DNA of 64,000 bases, taken from NCBI RefSeq assembly GCF_040954645.1, contig NC_092806.1, positions 73,348,141 to 73,412,140 on the forward strand, written 5' to 3'. The number at the start of each line of letters is the position of its first letter. The stretch's first letter is position 1. Under the pieces are notes generated by a model. The model was not told where the DNA came from and searched no databases. It saw only the letters and a list, made by a program, of their open reading frames with translations. This document shows positions 20,198-32,122 of this stretch, in pieces. Both the position numbers and the translations under genes were made by a program. Source of the DNA: Diabrotica undecimpunctata (Eukaryota; Arthropoda; Insecta; Coleoptera; Chrysomelidae).

Positions 20198-21610
20198 GTA
20201 AACAATTGTCTTCTTCTTCCTCTTCTTTTTCCTCTTTATAAGCAATTCTGCTTGTTCATTGGCGGATTAATACCTCTATGAAAGGTTGCCACTCCTTCTG
20301 CCGATTGGTGACTTATCTCTTGCTATTTTGACGACACGGGTCTCCTCCATTCTGCTTATGTGGTTATTCCATTCTTTTTTTTTTCTATTTTGTGTCCATT
20401 CATTTATACACTGTACGTTACATCTTCTTCTAATGTCTTCATTTCTCTTTCGATCTCTCAGCGTATTTCCTGTAATACTTCTCAGTACTCTCATCTCTGC
20501 CGTTTCCAGTAGCCTTTACGTTTTGGCTGTGTCCGGTCTTGTTTCTGAGGCGTATGTCATTATTGGTCTTACACTGGCTTTATAAATTCTTGACTTCATC
20601 TCAGTGTCAATGTGTCGGTTTCGCCATACAGTGTTATTAAGGCATCCTGCCAGTCTATTTGCTTTTTGTACTTGATCTCTCATTTCTTTGTCTAGGTCTC
20701 CATAGCTAGACAGTGTAATTCCCAGGTATTTTATTTCCATTACTTATTCAATAGTAATGCCATCAATTTCTATTTTACATCTAGTTGGTTCTTTGCTGAC
20801 TACTGTTGTTTTAGTTTTCTGAGATGAGATAGTCATATTAAATTCTTTTGCTCTTATGTTAAATCTGTGGACCAGTCTTTACAGATTATCTTCATCTTGG
20901 GCTATCAATATTGCGCCGTCTGCGTAACAGAGTATTTTGAATTTCTTTGTTTCCCATTCTGTATCCTCTTCCTTTGTCCTTTGTTAACGGGCTTGATGAT
21001 TTTATCCATGATCAAATTGAAGAGCATGGGGCTCAATGAATCTCCTTGTCTTATTCCGCTGCCTATTTCTATAGGTTCTGTAAGTTGTCCATCTATTCTG
21101 ACTTCCATTTTGTTGTTTTGATAGATGTTATCGATAGTTTTTATTATATTTAGGGGAACTTCTCTATTATACAGAAGATGGATTACATCTTTGAGTCCTA
21201 TTCTGTCAAATGCTTTCTTTAGGTCAATCAGACAAAGAAATGCTGGTCTGTTAGACTCTAGTGAATTCTCAGTAATTTGTTTTATAACGAATATTGCATC
21301 TGTACACAAGCTTAGAAACCCTGCTACGAAAACCCTGTTGTTTATCTGTTAAACTTTTCCTCTGATTTATTAGCACTTGTAAAATTTTAGTTGTAAGTTT
21401 TAGCGTAGTATTTAACAAGTTTAATCTCTGTAGTTTTCTGGCTGTTTTTTATCTCCTTTTTTGAATAGTAAAATTAGTTTGCTCGTTCTCCATTCTTCCG
21501 GTATTTTATTGTGTTTTACAATTTTACTAATTAATGTGGTTAACTGTTCTGTCATTGCTGCTCCACAATATTTCAGTAACTCGTTTGGTATCCCGTCTGT
21601 AAACAATTGT
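20198..21610. repeat. 12-bp target-site duplication GTAAACAATTGT
   Basis: Exact copies at 20198-20209 and 21599-21610 flank the LINE. Confidence 0.9.
20210..21598 (-). pseudogene. 5'-truncated LINE (endonuclease-less RT to 3' end)
   Basis: Minus-strand reading: IPEEWRTSKLILLFKKGDKK, PENYRDINLLN, CLIDLKKAFDRIGLKDVIHL (catalytic Asp), IGSGIRQGDSLSPMLFNLIM, CYADGAILIAQDEDNL (YADD changed to YADG), MEIKYLGITLSSYGDL, AEMRVLRSITGNTLRDRKRN, EWNNHISRMEETRVVKIARD. The 3' end is GAGGAAGAAGAAG at 20210. Frameshifts and stops at about 21420, 21240 and 20750 inactivate it. Related copies lie at 51830-52184 plus 57452-57745 and at 59500-59765. Clear duplication and tail show insertion by target-primed reverse transcription. 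Confidence 0.9.
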
Positions 21611-22690
21611 GAAGGTGGTAAATGAATTGCAAAAGCTTTGTAGCTTACAGTGGTATTTTAAAAATTCCTTTTTTTATTTTAACCCAAGCTACCACGGGTT
21701 AGTTGAGAGGCGAAAAGTTAGTAAAAATCGAGCAGAATCATGTGGTATTTTAAAATTTTTATTTGAATTAGCCAACTTAATATTCGAGCTTCCGCTTATT
21801 AGCTTAATATTGACTTCCCACAAGGAGTAGTTAAGAAACGAAAAATTAATACGGTGGTAATACATTTGTAAAAATCTATCAAAACACTGTGGTACTTCAC
21901 AAATATATATTTTTTAAATTTTGCTGGCTCGAATATTTAGCTAGCGGGAACGTTTCCAAATAAGATTGGTTTATTGATGAAAAATTATCATGGTGATCAA
22001 AGTTTAGTCTAAACTTAACAGAACAGTTTTTATTTCAGTAACAAGTAAAGGAGAGTGAAATTGTAAAAGAATATTTTTTCACCTAAAATTTTAAACAAAC
22101 ATAATTATTGGTTTTCCATAAGAGCCAGTGGAGGAGTGAATAATTACTAAGGTTCTAATAAATTCGGTAAAACCCAGCAGAACACTGTGGTATTTTAAAA
22201 ATATACTTTTTTGTAATTTCGCTGGTTCAAATATTAAGCTAGCAGGAACGTTTCCAAATAAGATTGGTTTAGGGGCGCAAGATTATCAGGGTGAGTGAAT
22301 TTGAAAAAAAAATGTTTCCCCTTAAATTTTAATCTAGAATTATTAACTTTTCATAAGAGGTAGTTAACGGGTGAAAAATTACTAAGGTGATAATAAATTC
22401 ATAAAAACCCAGCAGAACACTGTGGTATATCATAAATATTTTTTTATTTCTTCTAGAATTCTGCTAGCTTGAACTTTAATCCAGCAGAATTGCTCCCATT
22501 AAAGGTGGTTTGGTGGTAATAAATTAGTGAAAAATGGGTGAAAAAATATGCCATAGGCAAAAAGTTTTTTTTCCGAATTCTGCTAGCTTCAACCACAAGC
22601 CATCAGAATCGCTCCCCTTGAAGTTTGGTTGGTGGTGAAAAATTATTAGGGTGGTAATAAATTAGTGAAAAATGGGTGAAAAAAAATTAC

Positions 22691-23689
22691 TTTGTGCTTA
22701 AGGGTCCTTGTATTTAGTTTACTTTCAGAATTTTGAATTATTAGCTAATCATCGGCAAAAAGTGTTGGTTTTATTTGTGTACATTGAATGTGTACCATTG
22801 AAAACTACTTCATAAAATAGTCATGAAAATGTTAAAACACTCAATTTCAGGGAGTTCTTACGATATCAGATATCACTTATTTTGTTCATAACAAAAAATA
22901 CAAAATTTGTTATGAAAAAAATCGGGAGACGACTACAACAGATAAGATTTATGACAAATTACTAAACTGGGTGGCTAAAAACTGCTAGAATATATTAATG
23001 AAATTGTACTGCTTGCATACTTTCGCAATTTCTCTTTTCTTTTAATTCCTTGATTCAAATATTTAATAATAATACTTGTAAGAATAATCACTAATTACTA
23101 AAATTAAGCCAATTTTTGAAGCAAATATACCAGTGTTTTTTTTGTTAAAGCCTATATCTATGTTATTTTCCTTTTAATAATTAATTGTATTATAATTAAA
23201 AATTGGAGTGTTAGTAACCATAAATTTTGAAATAAATTTTTCATGTTTTAATGGTTTACATTTAAACATATTTAATTTTAACGGGACTGTTTTTAACACT
23301 GGCGAGAAATATTTTTTTTTCCTTTCAATTGTAATATTTTTTATCGGTATGAACCATGCAATGGATTATCAGAATAATAATTTTGTTTAAAGAGTGTGTT
23401 GAGTAAATGCCTTATCACTACGTACAGTTGGTTTCATAAGGAGTCACTAAACTTAATACTCGCCCTGTTCACTGTTACATCGAGGCAACGTAACAATATT
23501 GTTTTTTTTAATAAAACTCCAGGAGAAATCTTATGGTTATTGCTACCTGATCATTATTACGATCAATAAGTAAGTTAGTTGTATTCTAATTTAATACTAC
23601 AGGAGTCATATTCAACAATAATCCTTAAGCTCTAATGCGTAAGAATACTACTAACTAATGTGTACACTTTAGCAGCACCTTAACTCTTA
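22691..23689. other. AT-rich interval, no gene seen
   Basis: Stops in all frames apart from a 60-codon frame at 23208 without signature. Confidence 0.4.
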
Positions 23690-24480
23690 TCATTTCACTT
23701 ATCACTAACTCGAACAGCTTCTTTCTCCCAAATCTTCTTATCTCATTGGCGTTGTCTAAGAGTTTTATGACATCGACATTCACATGGTTGGAGAGTTGTT
23801 GTTCATGGCTCTTGTCAAACTAACTTATTGTCTGGCTAACCATCTCCATCTAGAGGTCTCGATGAAGATCACAGTTTCTAAAATACTAGGGAGCATAGAC
23901 GATGATCCTTACCATTTTATTCTAAGAATGTTCTATAATTTGGACGTTGCTGTCTTTTGCTCAGCCCCATAGCTGTATCCCATTTGTTCATATCGGTTTA
24001 AGGGCTTGCTTGTACAATAACAAGTAGTTGTTGACAAAACGTAATTTTCACCTCAACCAGTATATCTTTCCGAATTTATTTCATAATCCTACCTCTTTTT
24101 TTTAATATGCGCTTTTCAGCTTAGCTTTGAATCTAATGCCAAAATATTTGTATTCAAATATTTTGCCCTATTTCCATAAGATATTTGGTTCCTATTTATA
24201 TTGACTGCAATATGTTGTTCCCTCTTGTAAGTAAAATTGACATGAACATAATAATATTTTTGTTCATTCAATTTGATGCGCCATCGCCTGGTCCAGATGT
24301 TACTTGTTCAGCAGAAGTTTGTAGTTTGGTTGCTGATTCCACGTGGCTTTTACCGAATGCTAAAATACATGTATCGCCTGCAAATGTCGCAATTGTGTTA
24401 GGATCTAATGTTGGGATAACGCTGGTATAGAGCAGGTACTCCCAGAACATTTCCTTGTGGAACTCCAGATTTAACTTTCT
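23690..24480 (-). pseudogene. Jockey-like LINE reverse transcriptase fragment
   Basis: Minus-strand reading: KSGVPQGNVLG, IPTLDPNTIATFAGDTCILA-type segment (PTLDPNTIATFAGDTCIL; FADD changed to FAGD), KSHVESATKLQTSAEQV, WRIKLNEQK, AKYL, NYLLLYKQALKPI, GIQLWG, KMVRIIVYAP, HVNVDVIKLLDNANEIRRFG and KLFELVISEM. This is the palm-thumb and C-terminal tail of a Jockey-clade element in the correct order, with many stops and frameshifts. 5' portion absent. It differs from the Jockey-like element at 3.4-4.7 kb. Confidence 0.85.
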
Positions 24481-24684
24481 TAATTCTGTATATGCTTCCT
24501 TATGTTTAAGTCGTCAAATTCAAATATTTATGTAGGCAAATTTTAAATACATGTATAATACTAGAATGTAAATACATACATGTATAATACACATATATAT
24601 ATATTGATACTAAGAGGCGGTAACTATTAGTTTTTAGAGCGATATGATATGTCATATGTATATATCAAGGTATATATAAAAAAT
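24481..24684. other. AT-rich, low-complexity stretch
   Basis: Contains repeated ATACATGTATAATAC phrases (24545-24595) and a short TATATA run near 24595. No gene. Confidence 0.5.
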
Positions 24685-24985
24685 CTAAATAGATTAGAAC
24701 CGTTCGAGCTTTGGTGTTACCGTCGCGTGCTCGAAATCCCATGCTGTGGGATTAATCAACACCATCAAAATGAGAAAGGTCCAATAGTTGAGTTATTCAG
24801 GGCAAAATAAAATGAAAACGGAGGGTGGTAAGAAGACAACTGTCCTGGCTGCGTAATAATAGACAATGGACAGGTCGAACGATTGAGAAATTGTTTCATA
24901 TGACCAAAAAGCATTCCAGCAGATTGTTGAATTGACGATAGCCAACGCTTGAAAAGAAGCATAGCACACAAAGAAGATAACATCT
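24685..24985 (+). pseudogene. RTE-like LINE C-terminal fragment
   Basis: Reading in shifted frames: LEPFELWCYRRVLEIPCCG, KGPIVELFRAK, RRQLSWLRNN-type reading at about 24830-24850, then WTGRTIEKLFHMTKKHSS and KRSIAHKED. It is the last ~100 codons of the family represented at 1590-2696 (xxFELWxYRRxLxI and the LF...A tail). Stops and frameshifts. The 3' end is close to 24985. Confidence 0.65.
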
Positions 24986-25029
24986 ATACCTGTTATGTAT
25001 TTCCATCATATTTACAACTTTGTTATAGC

Positions 25030-25202
25030 ATGCAGTCACTTCATAATAGAACAGTTTCTACAGTTTTACTGTCAAATCAATTCCAAAAAAGACTTTATTC
25101 AGCTGCTCTTTCTTGTAGAAAATGGTTACAGTTACACACCGATATTAAATGTATAGTAGGTTTTAGTTCGAAATCGTTTAGCTTAATAAGTACTAAAGCA
25201 AG
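25030..25202 (+). CDS. Possible first coding exon with mitochondrial-presequence character
   Basis: From ATG at 25030 there are 57 codons (MQSLHNRTVSTVLLSNQFQK...SLISTKAR) ending exactly at AG|GTAATA, a plausible splice donor at 25203. The peptide has about eight Arg/Lys, one Asp and no Glu, and is rich in Ser, Leu and Gln, which is what a mitochondrial targeting sequence looks like. I do not recognise the protein. No downstream exon was found in the window; all later material is repeats and AT-rich sequence. It follows a LINE 3' end by 45 bp, so chance or a retrocopy fragment are real alternatives. Exon phase would be 2. Confidence 0.25.
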
Positions 25203-25234
25203 GTAATAATTTCAGATGTTTTTATATAACTCAA

Positions 25235-25425
25235 TAAACTGGACGGACGGCGACGGGTATGGATAGGAGAAAAGAAAGATATGCTCCGGTTTATATAAAC
25301 AATCGAGTTTCATTTGGCGATAAATAGGTTATGGTTTGGAGGGAAGTATCTTCACAATAATATTTAGAGTTAATTTTCATACAGAACGGCTGTGTGATGG
25401 CTCACAAATATAACGGAAATTGTAG
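25235..25425 (+). pseudogene. Tc1/mariner transposase fragment
   Basis: DGRRRVW, then (next frame) RKERYAPVYINNRVSFGD and VMVW, then GGK..LHNN...IQNGCVMAHKYNG. This is the stretch between the first and second catalytic Asp in Tc1-like transposases (xxDGRxxVWRRxGER ... SIMVWGGIS). Only about 60 codons remain, with frameshifts. Confidence 0.65.
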
Positions 25426-27443
25426 AATTTAGCTTATAAACTTAAAACAATAACAAGAAAACATCACAATTTAAAAATGACCTAAATTTTTTGCACGCCA
25501 GTGAAATAATGTACTTATGTCTCATCTGCTAATCAAATGTATTATAAATAACTACTGGGCGTGATAACTAAAGGTTTTATCAAATTTATAGGTAAACGGT
25601 CTGTGCTGCTTTTAACGAAATTGGAATAATAAATTGGTACATTTTTTATTAGGTTGGGTCCAAAATCATTTTCTTTGATTATGTTGCCACTAAAATATTA
25701 TCTCTGAAATCTCACAAATCCTATTAAATAAATAAGGGTATATAACGGACGTCCACTTCATTGTTCTGGTGTTTGTTTTCAGGGAATAGTAATATAAAAT
25801 TATTGCTCTTAAATTCTATATTACACTACTGACTATTGTTGATCATTCATAATTGTCATATAATCATTGATCATAACTGTCTAAAGGAATGAAACTAAAG
25901 AAACTGTTTATGAAGTGAACCGTAGTACGGAACACATTGTACTATATATACCAATAAATTAAGTGCCAATTTCTTCAATGTACATTTGTTTTGTGTATAT
26001 GATCTGTGGTAAACTCGGAAGAGACCTTCTAATCAGCATTTCATATCAATGTATGTTATATGTATGTGTATGTATGTTATGAAAATATAAGAAATAAAAT
26101 GAAAATAAAGTAAAAAAGTAATACATGAATCGGTGTTAGATCTTTCTTGTGTTTTGATTTGAACCAATTCATAATTTTGACAGGGTGTATTTGCTTACGG
26201 TCGGTGATTAACGAAGTACTTGGTTTTGCACCGTTTTACCCATATAAAAAACTTTGTATAACGCCGTCATTGTTTAAACGTGGTCTATGGTTTCCGAATC
26301 GATCGACCCTTAAAGAGACCTACCTCTGGTACCTACAACAGGTACCACCCAATCAACCCTACCTATCTGTGTAGCAAAGAAAAAAATTATAATCTTTTGT
26401 TATTTTGGTATTTATTACGCTGAAACTATCCACTTCTGCTCCAAAACATTTTTCAGGAATTCGATGTGATAAAAAATTTGTCAATTTTTCTATCAGAAGT
26501 TTTTTCCTTTACGCTTGAAATCTAGTAATATTTAATTGTTCAAGAAGAACAACTCGTTACAACTCTTGTTTGGCAAACTTTCTGTTTCTTCAGTCTCTAA
26601 CTTAAATTTCTTGTTCTTTGGGCGCTTTGTCAGCGTTCCTATAGATGAGGGTATTTGTGAATTTGTACTAGCAGATCCAGTATTTTCTTGATTATTCGCT
26701 TTTTCATTGTTATAGTAGAAATCCGCAATTTAGAAGAGTGATTTCATAGTTTAAACGCCGAATATCCTCAAATTTAAATGTACACAGCGGCCCTCGAAAA
26801 CTGCCCGTTTTCTTGATTGCAATTTGCTTTTCCTCATAAGAAATTACAGAATATATAAAGTAGTATATTTATTTGTGCTTCTCTATAGTAGACTTGACCA
26901 GAAGTTGTCGTACAGTGTAGCTAATTCTTGTTCACAAGTAGTAATTATGGCCATACAAAACCTGTATTCTTCCACGCAGCGATTATTACCGTCATAAAAA
27001 TACAAAAAAAACATGATTTTTTCAATAGTAAAAATTAAGCACAAAATTGTAATGAAATAAATTTTATTTATATGTTCCGTTTCGTTACATATTTAAATTT
27101 ATAAAATAAAAATCGATATTTTAAAACATTATTTTTCAATCGTTTGGCAATGTTGGAATTAGCGAGGAAATTCCTTTTTACAATTCGGACCCAGACATGC
27201 CGTAAAACTAGTTTTTATTATTTTTTCGCCGAAGAAATGGTTTATCTACATTGGCGTTTCTATGGGTAGTGCATTTTGTGAGTATATTTTATGTGATAAG
27301 TTTGTACACTTATTGTTGTCAATACTGTTTTAACAATACTGTATTGTAGTATTGATAAAACGTGTTATTGTTAATAAGAGTGTTATAGTTTGTCGTTTTA
27401 TAGTAAATTTTTAGTTATATTCTTATACAGAATTGTTGAAATT
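25426..27443. other. Interval without recognisable gene
   Basis: AT-rich. A TATGTATG-type low-complexity stretch at 26046-26080. An open frame at 26147-26374 has no recognisable domain. Confidence 0.4.
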
Positions 27444-27588
27444 ATTGTATACAGATTTGGAAAAATTTTTACGGAACATAGGATTTTTAATACAATAACT
27501 CAGATCCTCTGATTTACAATTAACCAGTGTAAATTTTAATACAACGTCGCGATGTTTTATAATTAATTCATTTGTTTGACTGGACTCT
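27444..27588 (-). repeat. Inverted copy of the transposase 5' flank
   Basis: This 145-bp segment is the reverse complement of 28028-28170, which lies immediately before the transposase start. Shared phrases include AAAACATCGCGACGTT and AAAATCCTATGTTCCGTAA. It suggests long terminal inverted repeats or a head-to-head second copy. Confidence 0.85.
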
Positions 27589-28027
27589 CAATTCATGCCG
27601 CGATGCTGCCAGTGTAAGTGTAAAAACGGAAGACAGCTAGAGTTCATGTCAATTCGCCTAAAACGTACGTATTTATAAATGTAGATATAGGTAGAATTAA
27701 AAATATTATTTAACTAAAAAAAATGGTTATGTTTATTGCCAAAACGGCTTGAAAAAAATAGATTTCTAAAAATAAAAATTTAAAGGAATTTAAAAAATAA
27801 AATAATAATACGCTCTTTTTAATTTGTAATTTTAAACAATATTTGGAATAATAAATGCACTTAAGTATAAATTTAATAATTCAAATAATATCTAACGAAC
27901 ACAAAGAAAATTGATGTTAGTAAAACATTATTTATTATCTGCACAAAACCGGACTTTCAGGAAAAATTTGTAGACGTAGCAACACTGTCGGCGTGCCACA
28001 TACGCTACTACAAACCGCAGAGGAGAG

Positions 28028-28170
28028 GCAATCCAGTGGAACAAATAAATTAGTTATAAAACATCGCGACGTTATATAGAAATTTACACTGGTTAATTGC
28101 AACTCAGGAAATCTTAGTAATTGTATTAAAAATCCTATGTTCCGTAAATAAAATTCCAAATGTGTATATA
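28028..28170 (+). repeat. Transposase 5' flank (partner of 27444-27588)
   Basis: See the inverted copy. It ends 26 bp before the transposase ATG, so it probably holds its promoter or 5' UTR. Confidence 0.8.
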
Positions 28171-28196
28171 GTATATACACAGATTATTGAAGTACA

Positions 28197-29597
28197 ATGG
28201 ACGAAAAGCCGAGTTGTTCCAAGAGAAGACAGCAAAATTCTGATGTTGATTCCAAAAATGAAAAGCCGCAAAAGAGACGGAAAATGTTAACGTCCGAAGA
28301 GAAGGTAATGATACGAATTGTTTATGAAGGAATTGTCGGCAGAAAAATGGCATTAAATGTTAGCCAAACGGTCGACATTTGTAGCAGTTTAACAAAAGTA
28401 TCTGTTAGCTGTATTTATCGTGTACTTAAAAATACATCGGAAAATAAAAAGCAAGAAAAAGGTAAAACTAGAGGTAGGAACAGCATTGTTTTCGATGACG
28501 AGACAAGGAATATTATACGTCGAAAAATTCATTCATTTTATTTTCGGAGTGAAATTCCAACACTGAAAAAAAATTCTCAAGAGCTCGAAAACGATGACTC
28601 TTTACCCAAGATATCTCGTAGGGTCTTAATTAGAACCATGCGCGAAATGAACTTTCGATATGTAAAACGCAACAGAAAAAGTATGCTATTAGAAAAAAAT
28701 GAAATTATTCTGTGGAGAAGAAAATATTTAGAAGAAATACGAAAAATTCGCAGCACTGGACGCAAAATATATTATTTGGATGAAACCTGGATTAACGAAG
28801 GTCATACAGTTGGAAAAGTTTGGCAAGATTTAAATGTCAAAAGTAAACGCGAAGCATTTGTAGAAGGCTGGTCTACAGGATTAAAAGCTCCATCAGGAAA
28901 GGGACGGCGTTTAATCATCACCCATATAGGAAGTGATACAGGGTTCCTTGATGATGGTTTGCTTTAATTTGAGTCGAAAAAAACAGGTGATTATCATAAA
29001 GAAATGACTTCCGAAGTATTTGAGCGCTGGTTTAAGAGAATCTTACCAAAATAGGAATCTGGGTCTGTGGTTGTTATGGACAATGCGCCATATCATAGCC
29101 GCAGACTAGAACAATTACGTACGACGGCGTGGCGGAAAGGGAGAATTCAAGAATGGCTTACAGAAAAGGGGATTGCATACGAAGAATCAATGCTCAAAAT
29201 TCAACTACTTGACATTGCACGGTTAAGGAAAAGTGAATATCTTAAATATGTTGTGGATGAAACTGCAAAAGATTATGGTGTCAAAGTTCTACGTCTACCA
29301 CCTTATCATTGCGAACTTAATCCCATTGAAGTTATCTGGGCGCAAGTGAAAGGAAAAGTAGCACGCAATAACAAAACGCTCAAATTAAACGAAGTTAAGG
29401 AACTTTTGATTCAAGCAATCCTCCATGTAACTCCAAAGAAATGGGCTAAATGTATAGGCCACATAATTAAAGAAGAATATCGTATGTGGTAACTTGACAC
29501 TCATGTCCAAGTTTTACTAGAGCCAACTATAATTACACCAGATGAAGATAATGACAGCGATAGCAGCACTGCATCTTCAGATTTAGACAGCGAATAA
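28197..29597 (+). pseudogene. DDE transposase (Tc1/mariner-IS630 type), three stops
   Basis: A single frame of 467 codons from ATG 28197 to TAA 29597, broken by stops at 28965-28967, 29052-29054 and 29490-29492 but with no frameshift. Residues 1-30 are basic with a likely nuclear signal (KPQKRRK). Residues about 30-110 are a helix-turn-helix region (EEKVMIRIVYEGIVGRKM). The DDE core has KIYYLDETWIN (first Asp, about residue 198), VVVMDNAPYHSRRLEQL (second Asp, about 291) and PPYHCELNPIEVIWAQVKGK (catalytic Glu, about 380). The C-terminus is acidic (DEDNDSDSST...). It would cut and paste DNA. All three stops could be single-base changes, so it died recently. An inverted copy of its 5' flank lies upstream. 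Confidence 0.85.
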
Positions 29598-30009
29598 TAT
29601 TTTCTAATAGTTTAGTAGGAACATCAGCATAAAAAAACCAAAAACAAAAAAAAACGAGAAGAACATAGTAAGTGTGTATAGTGTTTGTGTTTAAATAGAA
29701 TAGTACAATGTTTTGTTACATCCAAAATTATTTTTATTTTGTTTTTATAGAATTTTATTTTGTTTTATAGGATTTTATTTTGTTTTGTTTTATACTGTTT
29801 AAGTGTTTTGTTTATTTTATTTAATAGGACAATATGGCTCTTGGCGAACACCCATTTAAAAAAAGTGACGCGCCACAAAACATACCTCTCGGGTGATGTG
29901 GAAACTGTCTTAAAATTTGTTTTAAAAAAATTTCATTGTGTTCAAAAGACGTTTTAGCGTAACTTCCGCGACAGCCTGGTAGCATCAGTAAGCTTTCTGC
30001 AAAATTACT
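29598..30009. other. 3' flank of transposase, no gene
   Basis: Contains ATTTTATTTTGTTTT(A/G)TAG repeats at 29735-29790. No terminal repeat matching the 5' side could be found. Confidence 0.4.
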
Positions 30010-30440
30010 TGTTTTTTATAGCTTTTTGTTTGTGGCATTCTGTATTTTTACGAGACTTATGGAATAAGCCACAAAATATTTATTTATAGGTTTAATTTAC
30101 TGATTTTTCGATCTCTATATAAAGACATCGTTTTCAAATATGCAACTGATAGTAATATTTATTTTTCTATGGCTTCTTGCTTGCCGTTCTGTATATTTAG
30201 AAATAATGTTGGGAATAAGTAACAATATATTTAAATGAAATGTTTAATTTACTAACGTTTCGATCTCTATATAAAGAGATCGTTTTCAAATATACAAATG
30301 ATAGCAATATTTATTTTTCTGTGGCTTTTTGCTTGTGGCATTCCGTATTTTTAGGGAGAATGTTGGAGATAAGCCACAATACATCTATTTACATGTTTAT
30401 TTTACCGACGTTTCGATCTCTATTACAGAGACAGTTTTTA
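30010..30440 (-). repeat. ~152-bp tandem repeat, about 2.8 copies, with hammerhead-like core
   Basis: TTTAATTTAC or TTTATTTTAC recurs at 30091, 30243 and 30396 (spacing 152 and 153). Each unit holds GTTTTTGCTTGTGGCATTC-like sequence, GGA(A/G)ATAAGCCACAA and TTTCGATCTCT...AGAGA. On the minus strand each unit reads TTGAAAAC, hairpin GATCTCT/AGAGATC, GAAACGTTA. A diverged single copy lies at 58605-58700. Confidence 0.8.
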
Positions 30441-30959
30441 AAGTTAAGAAAAAAAAAAGAAAATAATATAAGAATATATAAATATATAATAATAAACAAA
30501 TAAAATAAATTTAATATAACTATAATTTATATCTTTTAAAACGGTCTTTGGATATACAGATGGAAACTTCAGTAAAAACCTGCAGATAAATATATTGTGG
30601 CCTATTTTGAACAATAATATTTAAACAATATAATATAATTAACGTTGAAATAAAAGTGAGTGTACGCCACTGGATTTTCATACGTCTTTCCCCACTTCTA
30701 CGCCTTCAAACGATGACTCACTCTCCCAAATAGTGAAATTAGAGTTTAGTTCCAATGGAACGTACCCCAGGAATTTTCGTGATCACTGGATTTTTTTCAA
30801 AATTCCATATATCCAGAAATTTATTTTCCCACTCGCGTAATTTAATTTTTTTTTACCAGTCATATTTTTATCCGTTTTGTTTAAAAGTTACTACTTCTAA
30901 ACACTTATTTTTTTATTTAGAATTGCCGCATCAACCATTAAAGGTTATTAGCAGGTTTT
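30441..30959. other. Interval without gene
   Basis: AT-rich; nothing recognised apart from the end of the adjacent LINE. Confidence 0.4.
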
Positions 30960-32122
30960 ACAGATTTTACAGTAACAAATGATACATGTATTTGATACAT
31001 TACAGTTTAAAAAGTTTATTTGCTTCTTCTGGTATGGTGTTGATAGCACTTTCGTAGGAATGAAGAGGGCATTCAATCAATATATGCTGGACAGTTATTG
31101 GACATTCACAGTAGGAACATTCAGGTGGTAGCTCTTTTGTTATGATTGGTGAGTTAACGCTGTATGTCCAATTCTTAATCGGTTTGTAATCACCTGTTGC
31201 CTTCAATTTTTTGAAAATTGTAGTTTAGTGCCAATCCTAGTTTTAACATTTTTAAGTTTAGCCGTAGTAGAATTCCACATTTGTTGCCAATTTTTTACAC
31301 AATACGGCATGAAATTGTTGTCATTATTTCAGTTTGCTCGTCAGTAACAGATTCCTTTGAATATTTATCCACTTTTTCATTTCCTGCGATACTTGTGTGC
31401 GACGGTACCCAAAGAAAGTTAACTTTTGCATGTCTGTTTTGTAGGTGGTAAAGTGCCAATTGTATTTGTTGCAGGATAGCATGTGCTGGCTATATTTGCC
31501 TTAAGCTCTAAAGAACAGATTAAGAGTCAGTAATGAGAAGAAAGTTTAAGCTTGCATGACTCTTACTACGTCTAATGCCGTTAAAATGCTGCAGAATTGA
31601 GGGATACGAATTGCATATTCAGTATTTACTAGTATAAAGGCCGCTGCATGTCCATTTTCAGTTCTTGATGCATTAGTAAAAATCTTGTTATAGCCAGTGT
31701 ATTCTGATACCCGTTCTTGATATAGCTTGTTAATCATTATCGGATTAGTGGTACTCTTTGTGTAGAATAAGAATGTGTCAGCTACTCCAGGTCAAAACCA
31801 TATCTCGTTAAACGTTCTTTAAGGGGTGGATATTTTAATTTTTGATGGCAATGTCCAGGAGGATGTGTTTTGTAAAAAAGTGGGAAGTTTATGTTATTAG
31901 GGTTGGAAGATAATCTCGCAGTATAATTTAAAGACATGTGTTGTCTTCCTATTGATAGTGAGGGTTCATTAAGGATAACCTGAAAACTTGAAACAGGACT
32001 AGTTCGGCAAGCACCCAGAACAAGTCTTAAACATGTACTTTGTATAATGTCTAGTTTTTTTAAGAATATGAGTACTTGCAGTTGAATAGCATATTGCACC
32101 ATAATCAAGTTTACTTTGGGTT

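Larger units (their letters stand above)
20150..22690 (+). repeat. Right arm of the giant foldback: irregular tandem array
   Basis: Units contain CCAGCAGAACACTGTGGTAT, an AATT(C/T)(T/C)GCT(A/G)G phrase, and GGTGGTAATAAATTAGTG. Landmarks occur near 21649, 21740, 21888, 22184 and 22421, spacing about 90-300 bp (consistent with units of roughly 150 bp with gaps). The array is broken by the LINE at 20210-21598. The last two units match the left arm in inverted orientation. Confidence 0.8.

Noticed and set aside
24185..24430. Plus-strand open frame of 81 codons
   Set aside because: It is the antisense shadow of the Jockey-like RT on the minus strand.
26147..26374. 75-codon open frame on plus strand
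   Set aside because: No motif and no neighbouring transposon or exon signals.
30010..30440. Possible CRISPR-like array (regular repeats)
   Set aside because: Repeats are 152 bp, adjacent without distinct spacers and in a eukaryotic setting; they are a short satellite.
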